Assembly (NCBI GenBank): GCA_905210385.1 | Contig: CAJLWS010000076.1 | Location: forward strand, 1-7,295 | Length of the DNA: 7,295 bases | Direction of reading: 5' to 3' | Source: an uncultured Eubacteriales bacterium | Lineage (GTDB): Bacteria; Bacillota; Clostridia; Oscillospirales; Oscillospiraceae | Part shown: in pieces, positions 1-6,404 of the stretch | Layout: every line of letters begins with the position of its first letter | Position numbering within the stretch: the stretch's first letter is position 1 | Translations under genes and position numbers: made by a program | Notes under the pieces: generated by a model | The model's input: the letters and a program-made list of their open reading frames with translations, nothing else | What the model was told of the DNA's origin: nothing | Databases searched by the model: none

Positions 1-2
1 GC

Positions 3-1598
3 GGCGGCTACAAGGTGTCCGGCGGCCTGCACGGCGTGGGCGCGTCGGTGGTCAACGCCCTGAGCGAATGGCTGGAGGTGCGGGTGCATAAGAACGGCCA
101 GATCTACGAGATGAGGTTCTCCCGAGGAAACATCACCCAGGAGATGAAGGTCATCGGCGACACCGATCATACCGGCACCGAGGTGGTGTTCAAGCCGGAT
201 CCGGAGATGTTCGAGGACACGGTGTACGACTATGAGACCCTCCACAAGCGCATGCGGGAGCAGGCCTTTCTCAACGCCGGTGTGCACATCCTCATGGCCG
301 ACCGCCGCCCCGGCCAGGAGCAGGAGGAGTCCATGCACTATGAGGGTGGCATCCGGGAGTTTGTCACCTTCATCAACCGGAACAAGACGCCCCTCCATGA
401 GCAGGTCATCTATATGTCCGGCTCCAAGGACGACGCCATGGCGGAAATTGCCCTGCAGTACAACGACAGCTACAACGAGGTCATCGTCTCCTTTGCCAAT
501 AACGTCCACACCCCGGAGGGCGGTATGCACGAGGAGGGCTTCAAGCGCGCCCTCACCAACGTGCTCAACGCCTATGGGAAGAAGACCAATCTGCTCAAGG
601 GGGATGATAAGGTCTCCGGCGAGGATTGCCGGGAGGGGCTGACCTGCGTCATCTCCGTGAAGCTGACGGAGGCCCAGTTTGAGGGCCAGACCAAGGCCAA
701 GCTGGGCAACAGCGAGATGCGCACCTTAGTGAACAACGTGGTGTCCGACAAGCTGGAGCAGTTCCTGGAGGAGAATCCCGCCGTGGGCCGAGCCATTTTG
801 GAGAAGGCCATGATGGCCAACCGGGCCCGGGAGGCCGCCCGGCGGGCCCGGGAGTCCATCCGCCGGAAGAACGCCCTGGAGGGGGCAACTCTCCCCGGAA
901 AGCTGGCCGACTGCAACGAGCGGGACCCCGCCCTGACGGAAATCTATATCGTCGAGGGCGACTCTGCCGGCGGCTCGGCCAAGCAGGGCCGGGACTCCCG
1001 GTTCCAGGCGATCCTCCCCCTGTGGGGCAAGATGCTCAATGTGGAGAAGGCCCGGGCGGACAAGATCTACGGCAACGACAAGCTACAGCCCGTCATCACC
1101 GCCCTGGGCGCCGGCCTGGGGGACGAGTTTGACGACAGCAAGCTACGCTATCACAAGGTCATCATCATGGCCGATGCCGATGTGGACGGCTCCCACATCC
1201 GCACCCTGCTGCTCACCTTTTTCTTCCGGTTCATGCGGCCCCTGATCGACCGGGGCTACGTGTACGCCGCCGTACCTCCCCTGTTCAAGCTCACCCGGGG
1301 CAAGACCACCCGGCTGGCCTTCTCCGAGGAGGAGCGGGACAGGATCTCCGCCGAGCTGCGGGGAGACAACCCCAGCGCCAAGGTGGACATCAGCCGGTTT
1401 AAGGGCCTGGGCGAAATGGACGCCCACGAGCTGTGGGACACCACCATGAATCCGGAGACCCGCACCCTCAAGCGCATCACCATGGAGGACGCGGTGAAGG
1501 CGGACGAGATCTTTACCCTGCTCATGGGGGAAAAAGTGGAGCCCCGCCGGGAGTATATCGAGCAAAACGCCTTCAAGGCGGTCAATCTGGACTATTGA
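3..1598 (+). CDS. gyrB: DNA gyrase subunit B, 5'-truncated by the window edge
   Basis: ATPase subunit of DNA gyrase (GyrA2GyrB2), which introduces negative supercoils using ATP in the cytoplasm. The reading frame is open from base 3 and lacks roughly the first 110 residues of a protein usually near 640, so the true start lies upstream. Visible in order: the GHKL ATP-lid motif GGLHGVG just after the left edge; the QTK loop that senses ATP (687-695); the TOPRIM motif EGDSAGG (954-974) with its catalytic Glu; and DADVDGSH (from 1173), whose Asp residues bind Mg2+. The C-terminal tail motif RFKGLGEMDAHELW follows, and the protein ends NLDY. The large insertion of E. coli GyrB is absent, as in Firmicutes. 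The residue matching E. coli Lys447 (PLKGK) is Trp here (PLWGK, codon 1023-1025). gyrA follows after 30 bases, so the two are surely co-transcribed. ParE is the alternative, but the adjacent gyrase-like GyrA argues for GyrB. Confidence 0.96.
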   Translation, partial: GGYKVSGGLHGVGASVVNALSEWLEVRVHKNGQIYEMRFSRGNITQEMKVIGDTDHTGTEVVFKPDPEMFEDTVYDYETLHKRMREQAFLNAGVHILMADRRPGQEQEESMHYEGGIREFVTFINRNKTPLHEQVIYMSGSKDDAMAEIALQYNDSYNEVIVSFANNVHTPEGGMHEEGFKRALTNVLNAYGKKTNLLKGDDKVSGEDCREGLTCVISVKLTEAQFEGQTKAKLGNSEMRTLVNNVVSDKLEQFLEENPAVGRAILEKAMMANRAREAARRARESIRRKNALEGATLPGKLADCNERDPALTEIYIVEGDSAGGSAKQGRDSRFQAILPLWGKMLNVEKARADKIYGNDKLQPVITALGAGLGDEFDDSKLRYHKVIIMADADVDGSHIRTLLLTFFFRFMRPLIDRGYVYAAVPPLFKLTRGKTTRLAFSEEERDRISAELRGDNPSAKVDISRFKGLGEMDAHELWDTTMNPETRTLKRITMEDAVKADEIFTLLMGEKVEPRREYIEQNAFKAVNLDY

Positions 1599-1628
1599 TG
1601 TCTGGGAGAGAAAGGGATTTAGCTGACT

Positions 1629-4145
1629 ATGCCGAAACAACAAGATGAGTATCTGACCCGGGACATCTCCTTTCCCGATCAGAAGATTGTAGAGATCAAC
1701 CTGGAGCATGAGATGCAGACGGCGTATATCGAGTACGCCATGTCCGTCATCGTGGGCCGGGCCCTGCCCGACGTGCGGGATGGCCTGAAGCCGGTACACC
1801 GCCGAATTCTCTACTCCATGTATGAGAGCGGCCTGACCTCTGACAAGCCCTTCAAGAAGTCCGCCACCTGTGTGGGCGACGTGCTGGGCAAATACCACCC
1901 CCACGGTGACCAGTCCGTCTATGACGCCCTGGTCCGTCTGGCCCAGGACTTCTCCATGCGCTACCCCCTGGTGGACGGCCATGGCAACTTCGGATCGGTG
2001 GACGGAGATCCCCCCGCCGCCTACCGGTACACCGAGGCCCGCATGGCCAGGATCGCCAACGAGATGATGCGGGACATCGACAAGGACACGGTGAACTGGG
2101 ACCCCAACTTTGACGAGTCCCTGAAGGAGCCCCGGGTGCTGCCCTCCCGGTTCCCCAACCTGCTGGTGAACGGCTCCTCCGGCATTGCCGTGGGCATGAC
2201 CACCAACATCCCGCCCCACAACCTGCGGGAGGTCATCGACGCCTGCATCTGTGTGCTGGACAACGAGAACGCCACTCTGGACGATCTGATGGAGCACATC
2301 AAGGGTCCGGACTTCCCCACCCGGGGGATCATTATGGGCCGGGCCGGGATCCGGGCGGCCTACGCTACCGGCAAGGGCCACATCAAGGTCCGGGCCCGCA
2401 CGGAGATGGAGGAGTTCGGCAGCGGCCGTACCCGCATCATCGTCACTGAGCTGCCCTACCAGGTGAACAAAGCCCGGCTGGTGGAGAACATCGCCGAGCA
2501 GGTGAAGGACAAGCGGCTGGACGGAATCTCCGGCCTGCGGGATGAATCGGATGGCAAGCGGGGCATGCGCATCGTCATCGAGCTGAAGAAGGACTCCAAT
2601 CCCCAGGTGACCCTGAATCGGCTGTTCTCCCAGACTCAGATGCAGACCACCTTCGGGGTGATCCTGCTGGCCCTGGTCAATGACCAAAAGCAGCCCAAGG
2701 TGCTCACCCTCCGGGAGATCCTGGACGAATATATCTCCTTCCAGGAGGAGGTCATCACCCGGCGCACCCGGTACGATCTGAAGAAGGCCCAGGAGCGGGC
2801 CCATCTGCTGGAGGGCCTGCTCGTCGCCCAGGACAACATCGACGAGGTCATCCACATCATCCGCACCAGCTATGATGACGCCAAGGAAAAATTGATGGCC
2901 CGCTTCTCCCTGGACGACGTCCAGGCCCAGGCCATCCTGGATATGCGGCTGAAGGCCCTCCAGGGGCTGGACCGGGAGAAACTGGAGGCGGAGTACAAGG
3001 AGCTGGAGGAGCGCATCGCCTATTTTGAGAAACTGCTCAGCGATGAGGGAATGCTCCGGGGCGTGCTCAAGAAGGAGCTGGTAGAGATCCGGGACAAGTA
3101 CGGCGACGAGCGCAAGACCGAGATCGGCTTTGCCGAGGACGATCTGGATGTGGAGGATCTCATCGCCGAGGAGCAGTGCGTGTTCACCATGACCGCCGGG
3201 GGCTACATCAAGCGCACCAGCGCCAAGGAGTACGCCGCCCAGGGCAAGGGGGGCATGGGCAAGAAGTCCATGTCCACCCGGGAGGAGGACTATGTGAACA
3301 CGGTGTTTACTGCCTCTACCCACGACTATATACTCTTTTTCACCGACAAGGGCCGGGTGTTCCGCAAGAAGGGCTATCAGATCCCCGAGGCGGGGCGCAC
3401 CGCCCGGGGCACCAACATCGTCAATGTGCTCCAGGTGGAGGCGGGGGAGAAGGTGTCCGCCATGATCCATACCCAGGACATCACCGACGACGGCCGCTTC
3501 CTGGTGATGATCACCCGCAACGGCACGGTGAAGCGCCTGCCGGTGGTCACCCTGAAGAATCTTCGCAACAACGGCCTGCGTGTCATCACCCTGGAGGACG
3601 GGGACGAGCTGATGGTGGTGCGGGAGACCGACGGTACCAAGAACATCCTCATCGCCACCCACGACGGTATGGCCGTGTGCTTTGCGGAGACAGACGTGCG
3701 GCCCACCGGCCGCTCCTCTATGGGGGTGCGGGGCATCCGCCTGCGCCCCGGGGACTATGTGGTGGGGGCCGCCCGGGCCACCCAGGGCCGGGCGGTGCTC
3801 ACCATCACCGAACACGGCTATGGCAAGCGCACCCCGGTGGAGGACTATCGAATCACCAACCGGGGGGGCATCGGCATCAAGAACTACGCCGTCACCGCCA
3901 AGACCGGCCGGGTGGTGGGCATCAAGGTGGTGGACGGCACGGAGGACCTGCTGCTGGTCACTCAGGCCGGTACCCTCATCCGCACCGACGTGGCCTCCAT
4001 CCGCCTGGCGGGCCGGGCCACCCAGGGCGTCATCGTCATGCGTCTGAAGGAAGAGGGGGATCGGGTCATCGCCATGGCCCTGGCGGATAAGGAGCCGGAC
4101 GCCGATTCCACCCAGAGCGCGGAAGAGGCGCGCGGTCAGGAGTAA
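1629..4145 (+). CDS. gyrA: DNA gyrase subunit A
   Basis: Breakage-reunion subunit of DNA gyrase; 838 residues, a normal length. The ATG at 1629 is preceded by purine-rich GGGAGAG/AAAGGG (1604-1616), somewhat distant (about 12 nt). Numbering runs 12 ahead of E. coli throughout: catalytic Tyr134 in RYTEAR (E. coli Tyr122) with Arg133, DNA-intercalating Ile186 in NGSSGIAVGM (Ile174), and YHPHGD at 89-94. The winged-helix and tower region is followed by a six-bladed beta-pinwheel from about residue 505. The GyrA box needed for DNA wrapping is present but diverged: Q-G-K-G-G-M-G at 538-544 instead of QRRGGKG. This favours GyrA over ParC. The protein ends in an acidic, low-complexity tail of about 20 residues. 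At the main quinolone position (E. coli Ser83) it carries Gln95 (codon 1911-1913), while Asp99 (E. coli Asp87) is kept. It lies between gyrB and a SHOCT membrane protein gene that starts 22 bases downstream. Confidence 0.97.
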   Translation: MPKQQDEYLTRDISFPDQKIVEINLEHEMQTAYIEYAMSVIVGRALPDVRDGLKPVHRRILYSMYESGLTSDKPFKKSATCVGDVLGKYHPHGDQSVYDALVRLAQDFSMRYPLVDGHGNFGSVDGDPPAAYRYTEARMARIANEMMRDIDKDTVNWDPNFDESLKEPRVLPSRFPNLLVNGSSGIAVGMTTNIPPHNLREVIDACICVLDNENATLDDLMEHIKGPDFPTRGIIMGRAGIRAAYATGKGHIKVRARTEMEEFGSGRTRIIVTELPYQVNKARLVENIAEQVKDKRLDGISGLRDESDGKRGMRIVIELKKDSNPQVTLNRLFSQTQMQTTFGVILLALVNDQKQPKVLTLREILDEYISFQEEVITRRTRYDLKKAQERAHLLEGLLVAQDNIDEVIHIIRTSYDDAKEKLMARFSLDDVQAQAILDMRLKALQGLDREKLEAEYKELEERIAYFEKLLSDEGMLRGVLKKELVEIRDKYGDERKTEIGFAEDDLDVEDLIAEEQCVFTMTAGGYIKRTSAKEYAAQGKGGMGKKSMSTREEDYVNTVFTASTHDYILFFTDKGRVFRKKGYQIPEAGRTARGTNIVNVLQVEAGEKVSAMIHTQDITDDGRFLVMITRNGTVKRLPVVTLKNLRNNGLRVITLEDGDELMVVRETDGTKNILIATHDGMAVCFAETDVRPTGRSSMGVRGIRLRPGDYVVGAARATQGRAVLTITEHGYGKRTPVEDYRITNRGGIGIKNYAVTAKTGRVVGIKVVDGTEDLLLVTQAGTLIRTDVASIRLAGRATQGVIVMRLKEEGDRVIAMALADKEPDADSTQSAEEARGQE

Positions 4146-4167
4146 GGAAGTGTAAGGGGGTATCGAA

Positions 4168-4545
4168 ATGGCCAGAAGAAACATTCGGATCAAACCAGGC
4201 CGGACACAGTCCGCGATGGGATTTGTCGTGGGCGTGATCTTCGTTTGCGTCGGGCTGTTTGTGGTGGTCCCCGCCTTTGGCCTGTTCGGCCTGCTCTGGA
4301 CGGGGATCGCGGTGGCCATCACGGTGGTCAACGGGATGAACGCCTTTGGGAAGAAGGGCGTGCCCACCATGGAGATCTACACCGAGGAGGAAGAGTCAAA
4401 ACCTGACAGTCAAGAGCACCAGATTTCCACCAATACCCTGGATGCCAAGGGCCGGTTGGAACAGCTGGAGAGCCTGAAGAAAGCGGGGCTGCTCACCCAG
4501 GAGGAGTATGACCGGAAGCGGAAGGAGATCCTGCGGAGCCTCTGA
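4168..4545 (+). CDS. Small two-helix membrane protein with C-terminal SHOCT domain
   Basis: A 125-residue protein of unknown function. A basic N-terminus (MARRNIRIKPGR) precedes two hydrophobic helices at about 16-36 and 38-58, separated by a short Pro/Gly-containing turn, consistent with an inner-membrane hairpin with both ends inside. An acidic linker (EEEES near residue 73) leads to a SHOCT motif at about 96-123 (RLEQLESLKKAGLLTQEEYD). SHOCT is a short helical C-terminal module common in small bacterial membrane proteins and thought to mediate oligomerisation; that role is family knowledge, not visible here. The ATG has a good ribosome site (AAGGGGG, 4154-4160, 7-nt spacing) and starts 22 bases after gyrA with no terminator between, so it is probably the last gene of the gyrase operon. 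A terminator follows at 4623. Nothing in the sequence gives a molecular function or a link to supercoiling. Confidence 0.85.
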   Translation: MARRNIRIKPGRTQSAMGFVVGVIFVCVGLFVVVPAFGLFGLLWTGIAVAITVVNGMNAFGKKGVPTMEIYTEEEESKPDSQEHQISTNTLDAKGRLEQLESLKKAGLLTQEEYDRKRKEILRSL

Positions 4546-4622
4546 TCCCTCCCACGGTCAGCGGATGCCTCATACAGATGTTTGAGGAAAACTATGTGGA
4601 TTTTGCGGAAAACCATGAAAGG

Positions 4623-4661
4623 AAAACAGGGCGCGGACGGGCCGTTCGCACCCTGTTTTTT
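4623..4661 (+). terminator. Intrinsic terminator of the gyrB-gyrA-SHOCT operon
   Basis: The left arm AAAACAGGGCGCGGACG (from 4623) pairs with CGTTCGCACCCTGTTTT (from 4643), with one C-A mismatch and one G-U pair, and a tiny GGC loop. The stem is followed by six T residues (4656-4661). It sits 77 bases after the SHOCT gene stop and matches a rho-independent terminator on the plus strand. A run of A on the left arm could allow weak termination on the other strand too, but no minus-strand gene ends here. Confidence 0.85.
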
Positions 4662-4704
4662 CCGGCAAGGCGGGGGAGGGGCCGTGCTTGGTCTAAAATT
4701 TTTG

Positions 4705-4753
4705 GGGAAACCGGACTCAACCGGAGGGAAACCACAGGTTCACTGGGGGAAAC
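4705..4753 (+). repeat. Three GGGAAAC boxes at exact 21-bp period
   Basis: GGGAAAC occurs at 4705-4711, 4726-4732 and 4747-4753. The step is exactly 21 bp each time, two DNA turns, so the boxes lie on the same face of the helix. The first two continue with C (GGGAAACC) and the third with T. The 14 bases between boxes are not conserved, so this is a set of phased short sites, not a tandem duplication. The last box ends 10 bp before the predicted -35 element of the XRE regulator gene, an arrangement typical of a regulator binding array. The binding protein is unknown; the adjacent XRE protein is the obvious candidate. Confidence 0.6.
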
Positions 4754-4770
4754 TTCCGGTCGGTTGAGTC
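4714..4770. promoter_or_regulatory. 10-bp perfect inverted repeat overlapping the XRE gene -35 box
   Basis: GACTCAACCG at 4714-4723 is matched exactly by its reverse complement CGGTTGAGTC at 4761-4770, with 37 bp between. The right arm contains the predicted -35 hexamer TTGAGT (4764-4769). The left arm lies between the first and second GGGAAAC boxes. A protein bound to both arms would occlude the promoter, so this may be an operator; an alternative is a stem in an mRNA initiated farther upstream, for example near the TAAAAT at 4694-4699, which lacks a recognisable -35. Confidence 0.45.
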
Positions 4771-4792
4771 GCCCATGGAGGTGTGATAGGAT
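4764..4792 (+). promoter_or_regulatory. Predicted sigma-70 promoter for the XRE regulator
   Basis: TTGAGT (4764-4769) and TAGGAT (4787-4792) are separated by 17 bp. Each hexamer matches the consensus at four of six positions, and a TG at 4784-4785 provides an extended -10. Transcription would start near 4799, giving a leader of about 25 nt that includes the ribosome site at 4808-4813. Confidence 0.5.
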
Positions 4793-4807
4793 GCAGGCAT
4801 CCAGGAA

Positions 4808-4813
4808 AAGGAG
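4808..4813 (+). promoter_or_regulatory. Ribosome binding site that fixes the XRE gene start
   Basis: AAGGAG, 10 nt before ATG 4824. It decides against the upstream in-frame ATG codons at 4578 and 4791; the latter overlaps the predicted -10 box and has no comparable site. Confidence 0.75.
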
Positions 4814-4823
4814 TGTGGATCCT

Positions 4824-5234
4824 ATGAAGAAACAGACCTTTGGAATGATGATTGCCGGCCTGCGCAAGGAGCGGGGGATGACCCAGCTGGAGCTGGCGGA
4901 GAAGATGGGAGTGACCGACAAGGCGGTGTCCAAGTGGGAGCGGGACCTGTCCTTCCCGGACGTCAGCTCCCTGCCCAGGCTGGCGGAGATCTTTGAAATC
5001 TCCGTGGATGAGCTGATGCAAGGCCGGGGGAGCGGCCAGGGCCGGACCGCCGGGGAGAAGGCGGGGACGCTGGTGGACGTCATTCTCAAGGGGGTGGCCG
5101 CTGCCATGGGCATTGCCGTGACGGTGCTGTCCTTCCTGGAGCGGATCGACACCCAGTCCGCCTTGGGCATGCTGGGCATTGGTTTGGCCTGCCTGGCCAT
5201 CTCCCAGCTTACCATCACAATCACAACGGAATAA
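4824..5234 (+). CDS. XRE-family transcriptional regulator with C-terminal membrane helices
   Basis: A 136-residue protein. Residues 5-65 form a Cro/CI-type helix-turn-helix: MTQLELAEKMGV is the first helix and TDKAVSKWERD the recognition helix, followed by SFPDVSSLPRLAEIFEISVDEL, the usual XRE continuation. A Gly/Arg-rich linker (66-80) leads to two hydrophobic segments at about 82-105 and 112-132, so the DNA-binding head is probably tethered to the membrane. This architecture is common in Clostridia; the signal sensed and the targets are unknown. The ATG at 4824 is chosen because AAGGAG (4808-4813) lies 10 nt before it and the HTH begins at once. The frame is open back to 4578, but that extension runs through a terminator and is not protein-like. 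Phased boxes and an inverted repeat upstream suggest autoregulation. The stop overlaps the start of a bidirectional terminator. Confidence 0.88.
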   Translation: MKKQTFGMMIAGLRKERGMTQLELAEKMGVTDKAVSKWERDLSFPDVSSLPRLAEIFEISVDELMQGRGSGQGRTAGEKAGTLVDVILKGVAAAMGIAVTVLSFLERIDTQSALGMLGIGLACLAISQLTITITTE

Positions 5235-5267
5235 AAAGGAGGCTGTCCCCGTGACAGCCTCCTTTTT
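5233..5267. terminator. Bidirectional intrinsic terminator between convergent XRE gene and idi
   Basis: AAAAAGGAGGCTGTC (5233-5247) and GACAGCCTCCTTTTT (5253-5267) form a perfect 15-bp stem with a CCCGT loop. It carries a T-tract on either strand. It overlaps the TAA of the XRE gene and ends 6 bases before the minus-strand idi stop, so it serves both genes. Confidence 0.93.
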
Positions 5268-5273
5268 GCTCCG

Positions 5274-5783
5274 TTATGAAAGATGGCGGAGGACCAAGGT
5301 GAGCGCCGGCGGGAACCAGGGCGTGTACCACTGAGGGAACGCCTGCAGATCCCGCTGGAGCTCCTCCAGATCGATCCAGCGGACCTGGGCGATCTCCATG
5401 GGGTCGGGCCGGACCGGGCCGCTGTATTCCCCCAGCAGTACATGGTCCAACTCATGCTCCGCCAGGCCGTTGGGGAAGGCGGCGCGGTAGAGAAAGGTAT
5501 CGAGCTCCCGCAAGCGGGCGTTTTTGATACCCAGCTCCTCGTCCAGCCGGCGCTCCGCCGCCAATAGAACCGGCTCCCCCGGCGCGGGGTGGGAGCAGCA
5601 GGGGTTGGACCAGAGGCCGCCGCAGTGGTACTTGTCCAGAGCCCGCCGTTGGATCAGCAGCTTGCTCCCGTCCAGGAGAAAGACGGAAAAGGCCCGGTGG
5701 AGCAGCCCCTTTCTGTGGGCTTCCTGCTTTTCCATCCGGCCCACCGGGCGGTCCGCTTGATCTACCAGGATCACATCAGGCAT
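5274..5783 (-). CDS. idi: Isopentenyl-diphosphate delta-isomerase, type I
   Basis: Interconverts isopentenyl and dimethylallyl diphosphate in isoprenoid synthesis; cytosolic, Nudix-fold, needing Mg2+ plus a second divalent metal and no flavin. The product is 169 residues, close to the usual 175-200. Catalytic Cys63 sits in NPCCSHP (E. coli Cys67 in SVCGHP) and Glu111 in LAEHELDH (E. coli Glu116). The expected metal ligands are His23, His29 (LLHRAF), His65, Glu109 and Glu111. RRLDEELGI is the Nudix-like helix, and the C-terminal QWYTPWF matches the family. The ATG at 5783 is supported by AAGGGAG 8 nt upstream (plus-strand 5792-5798). Type I enzymes do not resemble the flavin-dependent type II enzymes found in many Firmicutes. 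In MEP-pathway bacteria the enzyme is often non-essential. It stands alone, convergent with the XRE gene and divergent from rnhA. Confidence 0.93.
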   Translation of the reverse strand: MPDVILVDQADRPVGRMEKQEAHRKGLLHRAFSVFLLDGSKLLIQRRALDKYHCGGLWSNPCCSHPAPGEPVLLAAERRLDEELGIKNARLRELDTFLYRAAFPNGLAEHELDHVLLGEYSGPVRPDPMEIAQVRWIDLEELQRDLQAFPQWYTPWFPPALTLVLRHLS

Positions 5784-5825
5784 AGGAGACGCTCCCTTCC
5801 AAAATCGCGTGCCAAAGCAAGCTCT

Positions 5826-5854
5826 ATTGTACCGTCAAAGGGGAGCCGCGTCAA
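5826..5854 (-). promoter_or_regulatory. idi: Sigma-70 promoter for idi
   Basis: On the minus strand, TTGACG (5854-5849) and TACAAT (5831-5826) lie exactly 17 bp apart, each matching the consensus at five of six positions. The start would be near 5819, about 36 nt before the ATG. A second TTGACG lies at 5838-5833, inside the spacer, too close to the -10 to serve it. Confidence 0.75.
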
Positions 5855-5889
5855 TCTTCCTGGCCGCAAAACGGGACGGATTCCGGCGG

Positions 5890-5919
5890 TGGACAGGAGG
5901 GAAGGGTTTGTGTTAGACT
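5890..5919 (+). promoter_or_regulatory. Predicted promoter for rnhA-pcp
   Basis: TGGACA (5890-5895, five of six) and TAGACT (5914-5919, four of six) are 18 bp apart, with an upstream TG (5911-5912) forming an extended -10. A start near 5926 would leave about 29 nt before the GTG start codon. It diverges from the idi promoter, the two -35 boxes being about 35 bp apart. Confidence 0.5.
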
Positions 5920-5941
5920 ATACGGGAAAAATCCATCCCAC

Positions 5942-5950
5942 AGGAGGGAA
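5942..5950 (+). promoter_or_regulatory. Ribosome binding site fixing the GTG start of rnhA
   Basis: AGGAGGGAA ends 4 nt before GTG 5955; its GGAGG core is 7 nt away. There is no ATG near the expected N-terminus, so this site decides the GTG start. Confidence 0.8.
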
Positions 5951-5954
5951 CGAC

Positions 5955-6404
5955 GTGAAGACTGTGACGATCTATACCGATGGCGCCTGTTCCGGAAATC
6001 CGGGGCCTGGCGGGGGGGGCACGATCCTGCTGTATGGGGAGCATCGGAAAGAGATGAGCGGGGGAGAGCCAGACACTACCAACAACCGCATGGAGCTCAC
6101 CGCCGTCATCCGGGGACTGGAAGCCCTGAAGGAACCCTGCCAGGTGGAGCTGTACTCCGACTCCAAATATGTGATCGACGCGCTGGAAAAGGGATGGGCT
6201 CGGAGCTGGAAGGCCCGGGGCTGGGTGAAGGGGGATAAAAAGCCCGCCCTGAATCCCGATCTGTGGGAGCAGCTGCTGGCCCTGTGCGATTATCACCAGG
6301 TCAACCTCCACTGGGTCAAGGGCCACGCAGAGAACCCTTACAATAACCGCTGTGACGAGATGGCGGTGGCCGAGTGGCAGAAGCTGAAGGGGCAGGGCCC
6401 TTGA
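5955..6404 (+). CDS. rnhA: Ribonuclease HI
   Basis: Endonuclease that cleaves the RNA strand of RNA/DNA hybrids (R-loops, primers, misincorporated ribonucleotides) using two Mg2+ in the cytoplasm. The product is 149 residues (E. coli 155). The four catalytic acids are visible: Asp9 (YTDGACSGNPG), Glu47 (NNRMEL), Asp69 (YSDSKY) and Asp134 (NRCDEMA), plus His124 (WVKGHAENPYNNR). The basic, Trp-rich handle (KGWARSWKARGWVKG, about 79-93) binds the hybrid. The GTG at 5955 follows a strong ribosome site; the open frame back to 5589 is antisense to idi and is not part of the gene. Oddities: residues 17-23 read GPGGGGT, where most homologues have an aromatic residue (GPGG-W/Y-GA), encoded over a run of eight G (6012-6019). 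The last four residues (GQGP) come from an inserted sequence; the presumed original end was a single Arg. pcp follows after the duplication and probably shares the transcript. Confidence 0.96.
   Translation: MKTVTIYTDGACSGNPGPGGGGTILLYGEHRKEMSGGEPDTTNNRMELTAVIRGLEALKEPCQVELYSDSKYVIDALEKGWARSWKARGWVKGDKKPALNPDLWEQLLALCDYHQVNLHWVKGHAENPYNNRCDEMAVAEWQKLKGQGP
6317..6389 (+). repeat. 73-bp direct repeat, copy 1 (inside rnhA)
   Basis: Identical at all 73 positions to 6532-6604 (offset 215). It covers the part of rnhA encoding K-G-H-A-E through W-Q-K-L-K, so the His124/Asp134 active-site residues are within it. Flanking bases differ (T6316 versus A6531; G6390 versus A6605), which defines the repeat edges. 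Third codon positions are also identical, so the duplication is recent or homogenised. Confidence 0.97.

Noticed and set aside
825..855. Short internal repeat GGGCCCGGGAG in gyrB
   Set aside because: It encodes a repeated R-A-R-E stretch within a conserved helical region of GyrB; explained by codon choice, not an inserted element.
1143..4370. Very long open frame (1075 codons) on the minus strand opposite gyrA
   Set aside because: It mirrors gyrA codon structure in GC-rich DNA, gives a low-complexity His/Gly/Leu/Asp-rich translation without a domain, and crosses the gyrA-SHOCT boundary. The plus-strand genes are unambiguous.
4705..4753. Phased GGGAAAC boxes as a mini-CRISPR array
   Set aside because: The repeats are only 7 bp with 14-bp spacers and three copies; far too short for CRISPR and with no cas gene near.
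4578..4823. N-terminal extension of the XRE regulator in the same frame
   Set aside because: It reads through an intrinsic terminator and the promoter region, gives Arg-rich non-domain sequence, and the strong ribosome site points to ATG 4824.
5589..5954. N-terminal extension of RNase HI in the same frame
   Set aside because: It is antisense to idi and crosses the divergent promoters; RNase HI homology begins exactly at GTG 5955 behind AGGAGG.
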